Shown here in pieces: positions 30,540 to 38,649 of a stretch of 64,000 nucleotides of DNA (position 1 is its first letter; every line of letters begins with the position of its first letter). Below the pieces are notes generated by a model, which was not told the DNA's origin, ran no database searches, and worked only from the letters and a program-made list of their open reading frames with translations. This stretch comes from Trichomonas vaginalis G3 (Eukaryota > Parabasalia > Trichomonadida > Trichomonadidae), in the NCBI RefSeq assembly GCF_026262505.1, contig NC_067205.1:20333645-20397644 (forward strand), read 5' to 3'. The position numbers and the translations under genes were made by a program.

Positions 30540-31115
30540 ATAACCGCCTGCTGCCATAAGTCTTTGACGCCAACCCATACCAGCTAATGAGGTTGACTTG
30601 GTTTAGTTTGGAAACTAAACTTTGGTTTTTGGTTTATCTTCCGTTTTTGGTTTCTCTTCTTCTATCGGTTTTTCGTTTCACTTTTCGGTTCCTCTGACTT
30701 TACTTCACTTGCAGGAACAGTTGTGTTGTCAACATCTTCATAAATATCATATGCCATTTGTTTTTGTTTCCTTTCAACTTTTTGTGTTTGTTGTAAAGTT
30801 TAGAATATTTCGACTCTAAGTCAATGAGATGTTCTATAATGAACTGTTGGTCAGTGAAGTAAACTTTTCCATCTGTTGTCTCGAAAGCTCCTTCAGACTT
30901 CAATATTTTATTTGTGAGAGTCTGTTTCTTTTTTGAGATACTAGCCGTTCCATTTCTATGAAAAGTGACTTTATAGTTAGGGTTTGTATTTCCAGACCTG
31001 GCACTTTCTATTATTGAATTTTTCTCTTCATCTGTAAGTCTTTGACAGGTTTTGACAATGGTTCTGAACTTTTTTGTTTTGGTGTCAAATCTACGGTTTC
31101 AACTTCTTCGGTCAT
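30540..31115 (-). pseudogene. Polinton part: Lys/Glu/Pro-rich coiled-coil protein, broken
   Basis: It begins MTEEVETVDLTPKQKS, has a Lys-rich helical middle (LYNKHKKLKGNKNK) and ends in a KPIEEEKPK-type tail. It could be a scaffold or DNA-binding virion protein. No family was recognised. Confidence 0.35.
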
Positions 31116-31300
31116 TTCATCTCAGTAAAAAATTTTAGTTTGGTTTGTTTTCAAACTGGTTGTTGTTGTTTTTTAAGTCGGTCTAAAACTTCCTGAGGTA
31201 TAGGAAGAACTTGACAAACACGTGTGTGGTGTAACTGCTGGAAGCCGACAAATCCATCTTGAACCCATTTGTCTCAATGCTGATTGTTCATTATTCATCT
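31110..31300 (-). pseudogene. Polinton part: very short unknown protein, broken
   Basis: This is a reverse-strand segment starting MNNEQSALRQMG between the coiled-coil part and the amphipathic part. Little else can be said. Confidence 0.25.
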
Positions 31301-31309
31301 CAGTAAAAA

Positions 31310-31735
31310 ACTTTTACATTCCCCACGTTTAGGCGGTTGAGGTTGGTTATTGTTTACCCACTGTTGTGCATGGTTATATCCTCTGTTAAAGAATCTTTCA
31401 CCTTGGTCCATATAGTGTTCCTGCTTGGTTATAGTAGTCATTTGCTTTGTTATAAATAGTTTCCTGCTTGTCTTCCTACATTGTCCATCCATCCTTGAAC
31501 TTTCCTCTTGTTTCAGGATTTGGAATAAGATTTGCTGCATCTCGTGCTACATCCCAACCTTTCTGTACAGTTTGTATAATAGGTTGTGCTTTCTCTTTAA
31601 GTATACCTAATGTACTCAAAATCTTCCTTCCAACTCCAAATACACCTCTGGCTATTGTTCCCACTGCGGGCAAAAATCTGGATGCAAACTCCTGCTAATG
31701 CGCCAAATAAACCATTTCTTATGGGTTAAAAAATG
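31310..31735 (-). pseudogene. Polinton part: small amphipathic virion-type protein, broken
   Basis: A Gly-rich hydrophobic start (MGLFGALAG) is followed by VGTIARGVFGVGRKILSTLG, then a charged helix and Tyr/Asn-rich tail. Gly-rich amphipathic helices of this sort resemble minor membrane-active virion proteins (adenovirus pVI or pX-like). The assignment is by composition only. Confidence 0.35.
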
Positions 31736-32513
31736 ACGAATCCAAACAAGGACCCCTATGTTTTCTAAAGCGACAAAGAAAGCACTCATGATAAAAATCT
31801 TTAGTTCAACACCAAATGCTTGGTTTATGGATATCTTGGAAAACATTCCGAGGTATAGAGAAGATGGACCTCCATACTGGCTAATATTTGTCGGTCAAAA
31901 CACAAGATACTGTGAAGCCATACCATTATGGTCCAAAATATTTTAGATGTGAAAACTGCTTTGACAATATTCGTTGACACAATACCATCAACAAAACTGA
32001 CATCTGACTGTGAAAGTTTCTTTCAAATCAGATGATGTAAAAAACTATCTGCGTTCAAAAAATGTAAACCAATATTTCATTGTCGACCAAAACCATTCTG
32101 CTCTTGTGTCATTGACGGTTGTATAAAATGTTAAGAGACTTAAACCAACCACAAGGTGGTGAAAGCATGTATATGACGAATATAGACACTTCTCCCAGGC
32201 AAAGATGAGACAAGTTTTAAATATTTACAATAACAGTAAACAAAAAGGTTTGGGAAACCACTCCCCCGAAGAAATGAAAAACAACCCTGACTTAGAGAAA
32301 GACTATATATTTAATAATTTAGTCAAAAGAGACAAACAAGAAAGAATGCCGGGCTTCAAACTTAAGAAAGGTGACAAAGTAAAAATAGAAATACCTAAAC
32401 GCGACCCATATGAAAATACTATTGACTATGACAACAATGGGAACTCGACAGGTACTCACATTCGTGTTCGTAAAAATAGAAGAAAGTATACAAGAGAATA
32501 TATGAAGTTTTAG
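31728..32513 (+). pseudogene. Polinton part: retrovirus-type integrase (rve), broken
   Basis: The forward strand shows the catalytic-core features of Polinton integrases: AWFMDILENIP, a strand with PPYWLIFVGQNTRYCEAIPL, and later the segment VLNIYNNSKQKGLGNHSPEE that closes the core. A basic C-terminal part follows (FKLKKGDKVKIEIPK, then a Lys/Arg-rich tail). The enzyme joins the element's ends to target DNA and explains the 6-bp duplication. The part is broken. Confidence 0.75.
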
Positions 32514-32519
32514 GCAAAC

Positions 32520-32676
32520 ATGGCAAAATGTACACACTGCAAGCAGAAGATAAAAACTACTATTGTCAGACCTCGTTTCAAACTTGTTAAGGTTCAAGTG
32601 GTATACTTTCAAAGACAGTTCCTAACAAATATAAGACAACTCCTGACGAATATGCTAAAGAAGTTGAAAATGACGA
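32520..32676 (+). pseudogene. Polinton part: tiny CxxC protein, broken
   Basis: It begins MAKCTHCKQKIKTT right after the integrase. One CxxC pair is visible, and a zinc-binding knuckle is conceivable. It is too short to assign. Confidence 0.25.
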
Positions 32677-33957
32677 CTAAGCATTTCTATACCATGCGTA
32701 AACTGTCATGTAAGGTGGCATGTATTCTTTACTTTGTCCCGTTGTTTGCGTATACCCTGAAACGCGATGTGTATGGTTTCCTTCTCCCTGTGTGCTACCC
32801 CAGAAACAATTTATAGCAAACTGAACGTTGTCTTTAACATCATATCCTTTACCTTTTTTCATTGCTGACCAATCCCAAAATCTATGCTTATGCCAACCTG
32901 CTTGAGATGTACTTAAATCTATGTAGTGACTGTGCGCAGGTAAGTTTTCACCTGAAATTGTTTTACTTCCACCTGTTTCCTTTGAAGAGTTTGCACAATA
33001 CAAAAACCTGTCGACTATTTGAGTCCAAGTTCCGAGACCAAGTACTACTTCTGGTCTGTAGAGTTCATTGACGTGTAAATAGAACCTATAGGATATAGTG
33101 TTTGAAGTATTTCTGTCTTTAACGTTTCTGTTTTTGTCAGCTTTTTTATCTAACTCATCGTTAACATATGTTTTGTCAGCTTTTTTATCTAACTCATCGT
33201 TAACATATGTTTTGTCAGCTTTCTTATCATATAAATCTTGAGCAGTGAATTTAACATTGTTTTCATCCTCCATGACATAGACATTTCTACATCTAGTGTA
33301 TTTCATCGTCGTTATGTCTTCATCCGATGTTAAACCTTGTGGAAAGTTAGGAGGTTTCCAATTTAATACATCCCCACCAGTTCCATCAGGTTCTTCAACC
33401 GTTCCTGCAATATTTTCTATACCAACAGTTGCGAAGAAATCGTGTGTATGTCCAACGTCACTTTTCTTGTTTAAGGTTTCTTGTAAGTTTGTAATATTTG
33501 CAATGGTATGTGTATGAGTCTTTTTAGAATATTCGTTTTCAGCTCTTGTCACTTCACTTGACATTTTATTGTCAACATATGTTTTGTCTGCTAGTTCAGG
33601 ATGAGTATGTTCTTTCGTTGCATATGTTGCATCTGCTCTGTCATGTTCTTCTTGAACTTTTTCAATGACATACTCTTTGTCAGCTTTGTTGTCAACATCT
33701 GCTTTCAAAAGAAGTTCTTTTATAGGTTTCTCGTTTAAAGTTCCTTTTGTTGGATTTATACAAACAGTATGGTTCTTACTGTCTTGAAACAGAAACTCGT
33801 CTGTCAATGGGTTTATCGTCAGTTTTAAGTTTCCTTCTTTCAATGACTCAGATATCTTAGAATAGTTTGAAAAGTTTGTTGTGTTCTTATTTAGAGCTTG
33901 CACAATGAGTTGTCGGTTGTGTTGTATTTCTCTCATAGACGCTGTTTCTTTCGACAT
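32677..33957 (-). CDS. Polinton part: fibre protein with phage tail-collar-like C-terminus, open
   Basis: This is an unbroken 426-residue frame. Its N-terminal two thirds are repetitive, with ADKTYVNDELDKK and related THTHxxLADKTYVDNK units (about residues 100-285). This is a pattern of trimeric phage fibre shafts. The C-terminal third has GLGTWTQIVDRFLYC, a Gly-rich turn, ENLPAHSHYIDLS, GNHTHRVSGYTQTTG and the terminal MPPYMTVYAWYR. These are hallmarks of phage tail-collar or tip domains that bind metal through His-x-His and contact receptors. It probably recognises the host or neighbouring cell surface. Acquisition from a phage is inferred. Confidence 0.8.
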   Translation of the reverse strand: MSKETASMREIQHNRQLIVQALNKNTTNFSNYSKISESLKEGNLKLTINPLTDEFLFQDSKNHTVCINPTKGTLNEKPIKELLLKADVDNKADKEYVIEKVQEEHDRADATYATKEHTHPELADKTYVDNKMSSEVTRAENEYSKKTHTHTIANITNLQETLNKKSDVGHTHDFFATVGIENIAGTVEEPDGTGGDVLNWKPPNFPQGLTSDEDITTMKYTRCRNVYVMEDENNVKFTAQDLYDKKADKTYVNDELDKKADKTYVNDELDKKADKNRNVKDRNTSNTISYRFYLHVNELYRPEVVLGLGTWTQIVDRFLYCANSSKETGGSKTISGENLPAHSHYIDLSTSQAGWHKHRFWDWSAMKKGKGYDVKDNVQFAINCFWGSTQGEGNHTHRVSGYTQTTGQSKEYMPPYMTVYAWYRNA

Positions 33958-33975
33958 TTTTATTCTAGATAAAAT

Positions 33976-34822
33976 ATGCTTTCAATAGAAAAAGAAAATT
34001 CAAGAGTTGCTACAACTAAACCATTAGATGAACTTTTTACTAATGTCGGTCAAAAGTTTGAGACAGAGACCGTAAAGCATGAAGGCTATCGTTTTGACTA
34101 CCCATTAAGATGGTTAAGAGACCATCTGTCACAAAAGCTATTGGCTTTCGTAGAATGAAGTTTGTGTCTGTAGAAGATAAAAGTTTTCCATTTATTGTAA
34201 GGTTTCATATAGATTATATATCTGAAGGGAAACGAAAAATGTGGGAAGAAATTGAGCTAATACAAGTTGACCTTTCATCTTCTCTACAGACTGCGTTAAA
34301 AAATATAGAAGATAAATAAATTCATGTTATGCAAAATATGCTGATGAATATGCAAATACCGAGAGCACACTTTATGTGAGAATTGTATATGACAAACAAA
34401 ATTCACAAGTGTCATTTCAAATCTACGAAGACAATCCAAAGAAAGACGAACAAATATATACAGAATTCACTGCAATGTCATGGTATTATTTGCAAAGAAT
34501 GTTAAATCAGAAAGTCGAACTTCCTTTAGCAAATATTTACAGTCGATATGCAAGAGATGAACCATATTTATTTAAAGATGTTTTCGACCCAGCTGCTATT
34601 ATTGTTCATGCTTCATTTTCTGGCGCCCAAAACTCTTTCTTATGCTTGGCAAATGACTTTTACGAAAAACCTACAAAGTTATACGAACCACCAAGTGGAA
34701 GTATTTCAGACTTTCAAGTATGGTTTACTACAGATGGAAGAAAAAGAATAATTCCATTATACCATGCGTTTTACTTAGAACTTAGTTTCATATACAACTA
34801 CTATCGAACGGTAAAAATATAA
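33976..34822 (+). pseudogene. Polinton part: paralogue of the 28,910-29,765 protein, broken
   Basis: The forward-strand copy of the FDYPxRWL/KAIGFR family is better preserved than the reverse copy. Its late half includes FDPAAIIVHASFSGAQNSFL and ends in an aromatic stretch (SFIYNYYRTVKI). It is probably structural. It starts less than 20 bp from the divergent fibre gene. Confidence 0.45.
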
Positions 34823-34826
34823 TTTT

Positions 34827-35069
34827 TTAATACGGTTGAGGTGTTGGATTTGGTTGCCAACTAGACTGTGGTGCAGGTTCAGGCTGTTGTATAACAGGAG
34901 CTTGCTCTTCTGGTTCAGGGTCTTTAGGTATAATACCAACAAACTGACCTACTCTTTTACCAATATTTTTGACACCGTTCCAAATTCCTTTTCCGACAGA
35001 TTTTATTCCATTCCATATACCTCTTCCAACATTTCGAAAGAAGTTTCCTATCTTACTGAAGAAACCCAT
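34827..35069 (-). CDS. Polinton part: small amphipathic Gly/Lys protein, open
   Basis: The protein has 80 residues. Repeated units of the form GRGIWNGIKSVGKGIWNGVK make a glycine-rich amphipathic helix, followed by a Pro/Gln tail. This composition suits a minor capsid or membrane-lytic protein (pVI/pX type) or a phage-like tape fragment. It is tail to tail with the preceding forward part. Confidence 0.5.
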   Translation of the reverse strand: MGFFSKIGNFFRNVGRGIWNGIKSVGKGIWNGVKNIGKRVGQFVGIIPKDPEPEEQAPVIQQPEPAPQSSWQPNPTPQPY

Positions 35070-35087
35070 TTTACTATATGTAAAAAT

Positions 35088-35450
35088 CTAATGTCCGCCT
35101 AGTCTCTTACGTTTCCTGTTGAGTTCCATAGCATTCTTTAACTGGAGCTCATACATTCTGTTTCTCCTCTGGTAGAAAACATATTCTGGGTCAACTCCTG
35201 TGTTTGCGTCATCTGCATAAAGTTGTTTATATCCCACTTCAGGGTTTGTATAAAACTCTTTCCATCTCATATTTGCATACCATGGTGGCAAACCTAACGC
35301 AGCGTCATTTGACATGGCAGTTTGCATTTGTACATCTGTTGGCACTTGACCATAGTTTGCCATTGCAGTTTGTATTCTAACTTCATTTGGAATATTCTCT
35401 GGGTTTGGTTGTCCAGGTTGCTGTGCATTCGCTAAGTTCTGTGCGTCCAT
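35088..35450 (-). CDS. Polinton part: 120-residue protein with duplicated N-terminal motif, open
   Basis: Near the N-terminus VRIQTAMANYGQVPTDVQMQ holds two related QTAM(A/S)N units. The rest includes a Trp/Tyr-rich stretch (PPWYANMRWKEFYTNPEVGY) and a basic tail KRKRLGGH. No family was recognised. The position next to two small membrane/amphipathic genes suggests a virion role. Confidence 0.45.
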   Translation of the reverse strand: MDAQNLANAQQPGQPNPENIPNEVRIQTAMANYGQVPTDVQMQTAMSNDAALGLPPWYANMRWKEFYTNPEVGYKQLYADDANTGVDPEYVFYQRRNRMYELQLKNAMELNRKRKRLGGH

Positions 35451-35473
35451 TTAATATTAGATAAAAATATCTC

Positions 35474-35605
35474 TTACGAGTACATATGCTGAACATTTGC
35501 AGGCATTGGTTCATCTTCATATTCTCTATATCTTTCTGCCACGTCAAATAAATAAATGACACAATGGAAAAAACCTAAAACAAGTAGTCCTATTTCAAAC
35601 CACAT
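35474..35605 (-). CDS. Polinton part: 43-residue single-span membrane protein, open
   Basis: This short frame begins MWFEIGLLVLGFFHCVIYLF, giving one membrane span, and continues with a charged tail ending MPANVQHMYS. It lies between two other small reverse genes with tight spacing, which supports it as real. Function unknown. Confidence 0.5.
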   Translation of the reverse strand: MWFEIGLLVLGFFHCVIYLFDVAERYREYEDEPMPANVQHMYS

Positions 35606-35669
35606 TTACTTACTAATAAAATTTCTTTATTGTGACACTTTCTCCAGTTTATAGGACCTCTCTCATATT

Positions 35670-36410
35670 CTATCTTGTCATATATATAAACTCATAGTCA
35701 TGTATGTCCTCTAACCATCTCATAACGGTTTCCAAACCACTTTTATCGGATGTAAAGTAAAAGCATGGATGGTTATGTAAAACGTCTAAAGTTTCTAAAG
35801 AGTCTCTCAAAGTCCAGTCTACTTGGTATTGAAAATCCCATGTGTTATAGAACGGCGGGTCCACTATAAAGAAAACATTTTCCTTGTCTTTATATTTTTC
35901 ATACAAATCTGTCCAATGACATCTCACAAACTCTATACCCTCAATATATTTATCTATGTCCTCTTTGAAAACATTTGTATAGTTAAGATATAAAACTTTT
36001 GACATAAGTGTTTCAATGTCATGAACTCTTATAGCACCACTATATAATAGTCTAGCAGATATACTATCCCAGTCTATATATTCTGCTTTTTTCAAAACCT
36101 CTCTCACAATATTTTTGTTATCTAATGGTATACGTTCCATCTTACCTATAGGTATCTTTTCTTTTAACTCTTTCAATATTTTGTTTGTGTCTGGTATATG
36201 TTTGAGACGGTCCATATAGTTGTCGAAGTCATTGCATATAATCTTTGAGTCTGGGAATATTGTATGGCACAAATGGGATATATAGAAACTTCCACCGAAC
36301 AAATCTACAAATGTTAGACCATTCGGTAGTTTCTTAAGTTCTCTCAATAGAATATCTTTACATCTACTCTTATTTCCAAAGAAGGGTAACGGTGGTTTTG
36401 TAAAATTCAT
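35670..36410 (-). CDS. Polinton part: Dam-like (D12 class) adenine-N6 DNA methyltransferase, open
   Basis: The 246-residue frame starts MNFTKPPLPFFGNKSR. The class signatures are present in order: PFFGNKSRCKDILL (like the Dam FxYxGGK start), a motif I-like FVDLFGGSFYISHL (SAM binding) at about residue 37, and the catalytic DPPFYNTWDFQ (DPPY type) at about residue 188. It would methylate adenine in DNA, perhaps to mark the element's own DNA. ATG 36,410 is preferred over the longer frame because conserved sequence begins there. It is the outermost gene beside the right TIR. D12 enzymes are known from phages and large DNA viruses, so transfer is likely. Confidence 0.75.
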   Translation of the reverse strand: MNFTKPPLPFFGNKSRCKDILLRELKKLPNGLTFVDLFGGSFYISHLCHTIFPDSKIICNDFDNYMDRLKHIPDTNKILKELKEKIPIGKMERIPLDNKNIVREVLKKAEYIDWDSISARLLYSGAIRVHDIETLMSKVLYLNYTNVFKEDIDKYIEGIEFVRCHWTDLYEKYKDKENVFFIVDPPFYNTWDFQYQVDWTLRDSLETLDVLHNHPCFYFTSDKSGLETVMRWLEDIHDYEFIYMTR

Positions 36411-36439
36411 TTTATATACAATAAAAATGTTTTTTCCTG

Positions 36440-36719
36440 AAAAGTGACAGAAAAGTGACAAAACATGTACGAAGAAGTCTTGAAAATTCAAGAGGGTAGA
36501 AAAGAGGTTAGAAAAGAGGTTATATCTAACCTTCTACCCTAAACATTATTTTTGTCTGATTTTACGAAGAAGTCTTGACAAAACATGAAAACATATATAA
36601 TTTGTGAAAAGCTCCTGGAAGACCCGTATATAAGAACTTCATTTATACTAAACATCTTCAGGGCTAGAAGGCACGAAGTGCCTGGAAGCCCCACTACCTT
36701 TTTTTTTTTTTTTTTTTTT
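36440..36719 (-). repeat. Polinton right terminal inverted repeat
   Basis: Read from the outside inward this gives the T/A-run, the GGTAGTGGGGCTTCCAGGC end with its hairpin, a GAAGATGTTTAGTATAAATG tail, CACAAATTATATATGTTTTC, one copy of the 25-bp-like unit, and the AATAATGTTTAGGGTAGAAG block. Each block matches the left end almost base for base. The inner limit is approximate. Confidence 0.85.
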
Positions 36720-36725
36720 TAAATT
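36720..36725 (+). repeat. Right 6-bp target duplication of the Polinton
   Basis: This second copy of TAAATT lies directly after the terminal T-run. The boundary is ambiguous by one base. Confidence 0.65.
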
Positions 36726-37452
36726 TGATAAACGATGACCAGCAATAAAATTATGGTGCCGATCATGTTTTGAGAACTTATTCTGGTTAATATGACATAT
36801 CTCTCATGCAATAAAATTATCTAACGGATGGGTAACATCATTTGGATTTATAACTGTATGCATTTAGCATCAAAATCGAGTGATAAAAGACCAAATCCAG
36901 AGAATTAGAAATTTTCAGCTAAAAAAGCTTGCAATAAAGAAGCTAGTAGAGGCAGGTGAAGAGTGTATTGAACATGGAAAGATTGAAGAAGTTAAAATAC
37001 TCAGTAAAAAAAAAGAAGAAGAGTATCGATTACGTGCTCAAAAACAACGAAAATTAGATAAAGAAAAGGAATATCTCAAGAACTTCAAACAACAAAATGA
37101 AGGTAAAATACTAAAGATTATTGCTTAATTCAATCAATTTAATCTAATAATTGTTACCCGTTCAGAAACAAACAACAACACATGTAAAATACAGCAAAGT
37201 AAAGTTAGAGAAACCATCAGCCATCATATTTTTGTAAACCATCATCAAAGTTAAGTTATCGAAAATCAATTACTCGAGAGATACATGATATCACTAGTTT
37301 GAAGCATGGTTTCATTTTATATGAATTGTCAAATGTTAATTTGCATATAAATACAGTTAATATGATAATAAAATCACATGAATAAAATATTAAATATAGA
37401 GAAATGTTATTTTGGGGAAAATTAGTTTGATTTAGTCAAAAGATAAACGAAT
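36726..37452. other. Right flank of the Polinton with one orphan coiled-coil frame
   Basis: A forward frame at 36,880-37,128 (about 82 codons) encodes a Lys/Glu-rich helix (LAIKKLVEAGEECIEHGK) but opens with GTG, not ATG. An ATG at 36,858 starts another frame (MHLASKSSDKRPNP) that ends just inside it. This may be a decayed small host gene. The rest of the interval is AT-rich with no signal. Confidence 0.35.
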
Positions 37453-38634
37453 TCAAACGATAATTTCCTTAAGGACATCACGTGTGATAGCCTCTGTGAT
37501 TTCATGGTTCCAGCCAAATGGCTTGCCACCTGTTGTGTCCATGACCATCTTCGTAGCTTTATCGACATCTCCTGGCTTGACTTCAGAAGCACCTTCCCAC
37601 TCATGGACAGTCAATACGTGGCCTAACTTGATTGACCACTGCTGAAGAAGATCAATGAACTTCTTTGCTTTCTCTTCGTCAGAGCCCTCGTGGATATCAA
37701 ATACACGCTCTGCAGAACGAGCCATCAGGTAACCGCGTGTTGAGATGAGCTTCCTGAGAAGGCGTGGAGCAACCATTGCCAATGTTGCACCGTGATCGAT
37801 TCCATATTCAGCCGTAAGCTGATGGCCGATTACGTGAATGCCCCAGCATGTCTCCTTTCCGAGTGTGAAGATAAAGTTGAGAGCGAATGTAGCTGCAGTG
37901 ATGAGTCTTCCATGCAACTCGAGAGATGAATTTGGCTTCATGAGATCATCTGATATATCAACGAGCTCACGCATGATGGACATCCAGAAGTTATCCATCA
38001 TTGGGTTAACTTGACCAGTGATCAACTGATCAACACAATGAGTCATAGCATCATAGAGGCCATTACGAAGCTGGCGTGGTGGAAGCGTCATTGTGTACTT
38101 CGGATCAATGAGAGAAAACTTAGGAAAAGTAATCTGACTTGCACTGCCAAGCTTCTCTCCTGTTGCTCTCTTCGAGATGACGAAGTTGCAGTTCCATTCT
38201 GAACCTGTTGCTGGGAGTGTCAAGACGGATCCAACTGGGATGTTTGTCTTTGGATAGTTGTTCTTTGAAAGTATCTCCCATGGATCAATAGAAGGATCAA
38301 GTTTGGCACCAACTGAAATGAACTTTGTAGCATCGATTGTTGAGCCACCTCCGACAGCAAGGAGTAAATCTGGCTTGAATTCACAAACAACTTTGATGAT
38401 CTCCATGCAGCGAGAATAATCAGGGTTTGGTTGGATACCACCTTCCCAACGAGCTTCGACTTCAAGTTCGCTTAAAGCTTTTGTGACATCAGCACGGGCA
38501 CCATTCTTATCAATGGAACCACCTCCAAAAATAACAACAACTTTAGATTTCGGCTGTACAAACTTATTAAGATGTTCAAGAACAGCATTTTCTCCAAATC
38601 CAACTTGTGTTGTGTTAGTCCAGAGCCACTTCAT
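37453..38634 (-). CDS. Iron-containing alcohol dehydrogenase, YqhD/BDH type
   Basis: This 393-residue cytosolic enzyme reduces aldehydes to alcohols (or the reverse) with NAD(P)H. The coenzyme site is visible as FGGGSIDKNG at about residues 41-50, the form found in NADPH-using YqhD, and LLAVGGGSTIDATKFIS at about 98. PATGSE follows at about 142. The metal ligands are in YDAMTHCVDQL (Asp, His) and in GIHVIGHQLTAEYGIDHG (two His). I chose ATG 38,634 over an upstream ATG because homology starts there and an Inr lies 11 nt before it. Strong similarity to bacterial YqhD suggests acquisition from bacteria, common for trichomonad fermentation genes. The gene is richer in G+C than its surroundings, as expected for a highly expressed gene. 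Confidence 0.92.
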   Translation of the reverse strand: MKWLWTNTTQVGFGENAVLEHLNKFVQPKSKVVVIFGGGSIDKNGARADVTKALSELEVEARWEGGIQPNPDYSRCMEIIKVVCEFKPDLLLAVGGGSTIDATKFISVGAKLDPSIDPWEILSKNNYPKTNIPVGSVLTLPATGSEWNCNFVISKRATGEKLGSASQITFPKFSLIDPKYTMTLPPRQLRNGLYDAMTHCVDQLITGQVNPMMDNFWMSIMRELVDISDDLMKPNSSLELHGRLITAATFALNFIFTLGKETCWGIHVIGHQLTAEYGIDHGATLAMVAPRLLRKLISTRGYLMARSAERVFDIHEGSDEEKAKKFIDLLQQWSIKLGHVLTVHEWEGASEVKPGDVDKATKMVMDTTGGKPFGWNHEITEAITRDVLKEIIV

Positions 38635-38637
38635 TAA

Positions 38638-38648
38638 AGTAAAATGAA
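38638..38648 (-). promoter_or_regulatory. Inr initiator of the alcohol dehydrogenase gene
   Basis: The minus strand reads GTTCATTTTAC then TTTA before ATG. The A of TCA is 11 nt before the start codon, matching the trichomonad TCA+1 initiator and its short leaders. Confidence 0.6.
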
Positions 38649-38649
38649 C

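Larger units (their letters stand above)
14986..36719. mobile_element. Polinton/Maverick element, about 21.7 kb, largely broken
   Basis: The ends are an A-run (14,986-15,002) and a matching T-run (36,699-36,719). Each leads into an inverted repeat starting GGTAGTGGGGCTTCCAGGC, and the whole is flanked by the 6-bp duplication TAAATT (14,980-14,985 and 36,720-36,725). A 6-bp duplication is typical for Polintons. Recognisable parts are an SF3 helicase, packaging ATPase, integrase, KilA-N-like protein, Dam-like methyltransferase, fibre protein, membrane/amphipathic small proteins and candidate capsid regions. The near-identical ends suggest a fairly recent insertion. The coding parts carry many breaks, on the order of two to four dozen by eye, so the copy is a fossil. 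About eight parts still look whole. No protein-primed DNA polymerase B and no adenain-like protease could be recognised. Confidence 0.92.

Noticed and set aside
31728-32513. LTR retrotransposon integrase
   Set aside because: No reverse transcriptase, RNase H, gag or LTRs are nearby. The integrase lies within a Polinton with packaging ATPase and long TIRs.
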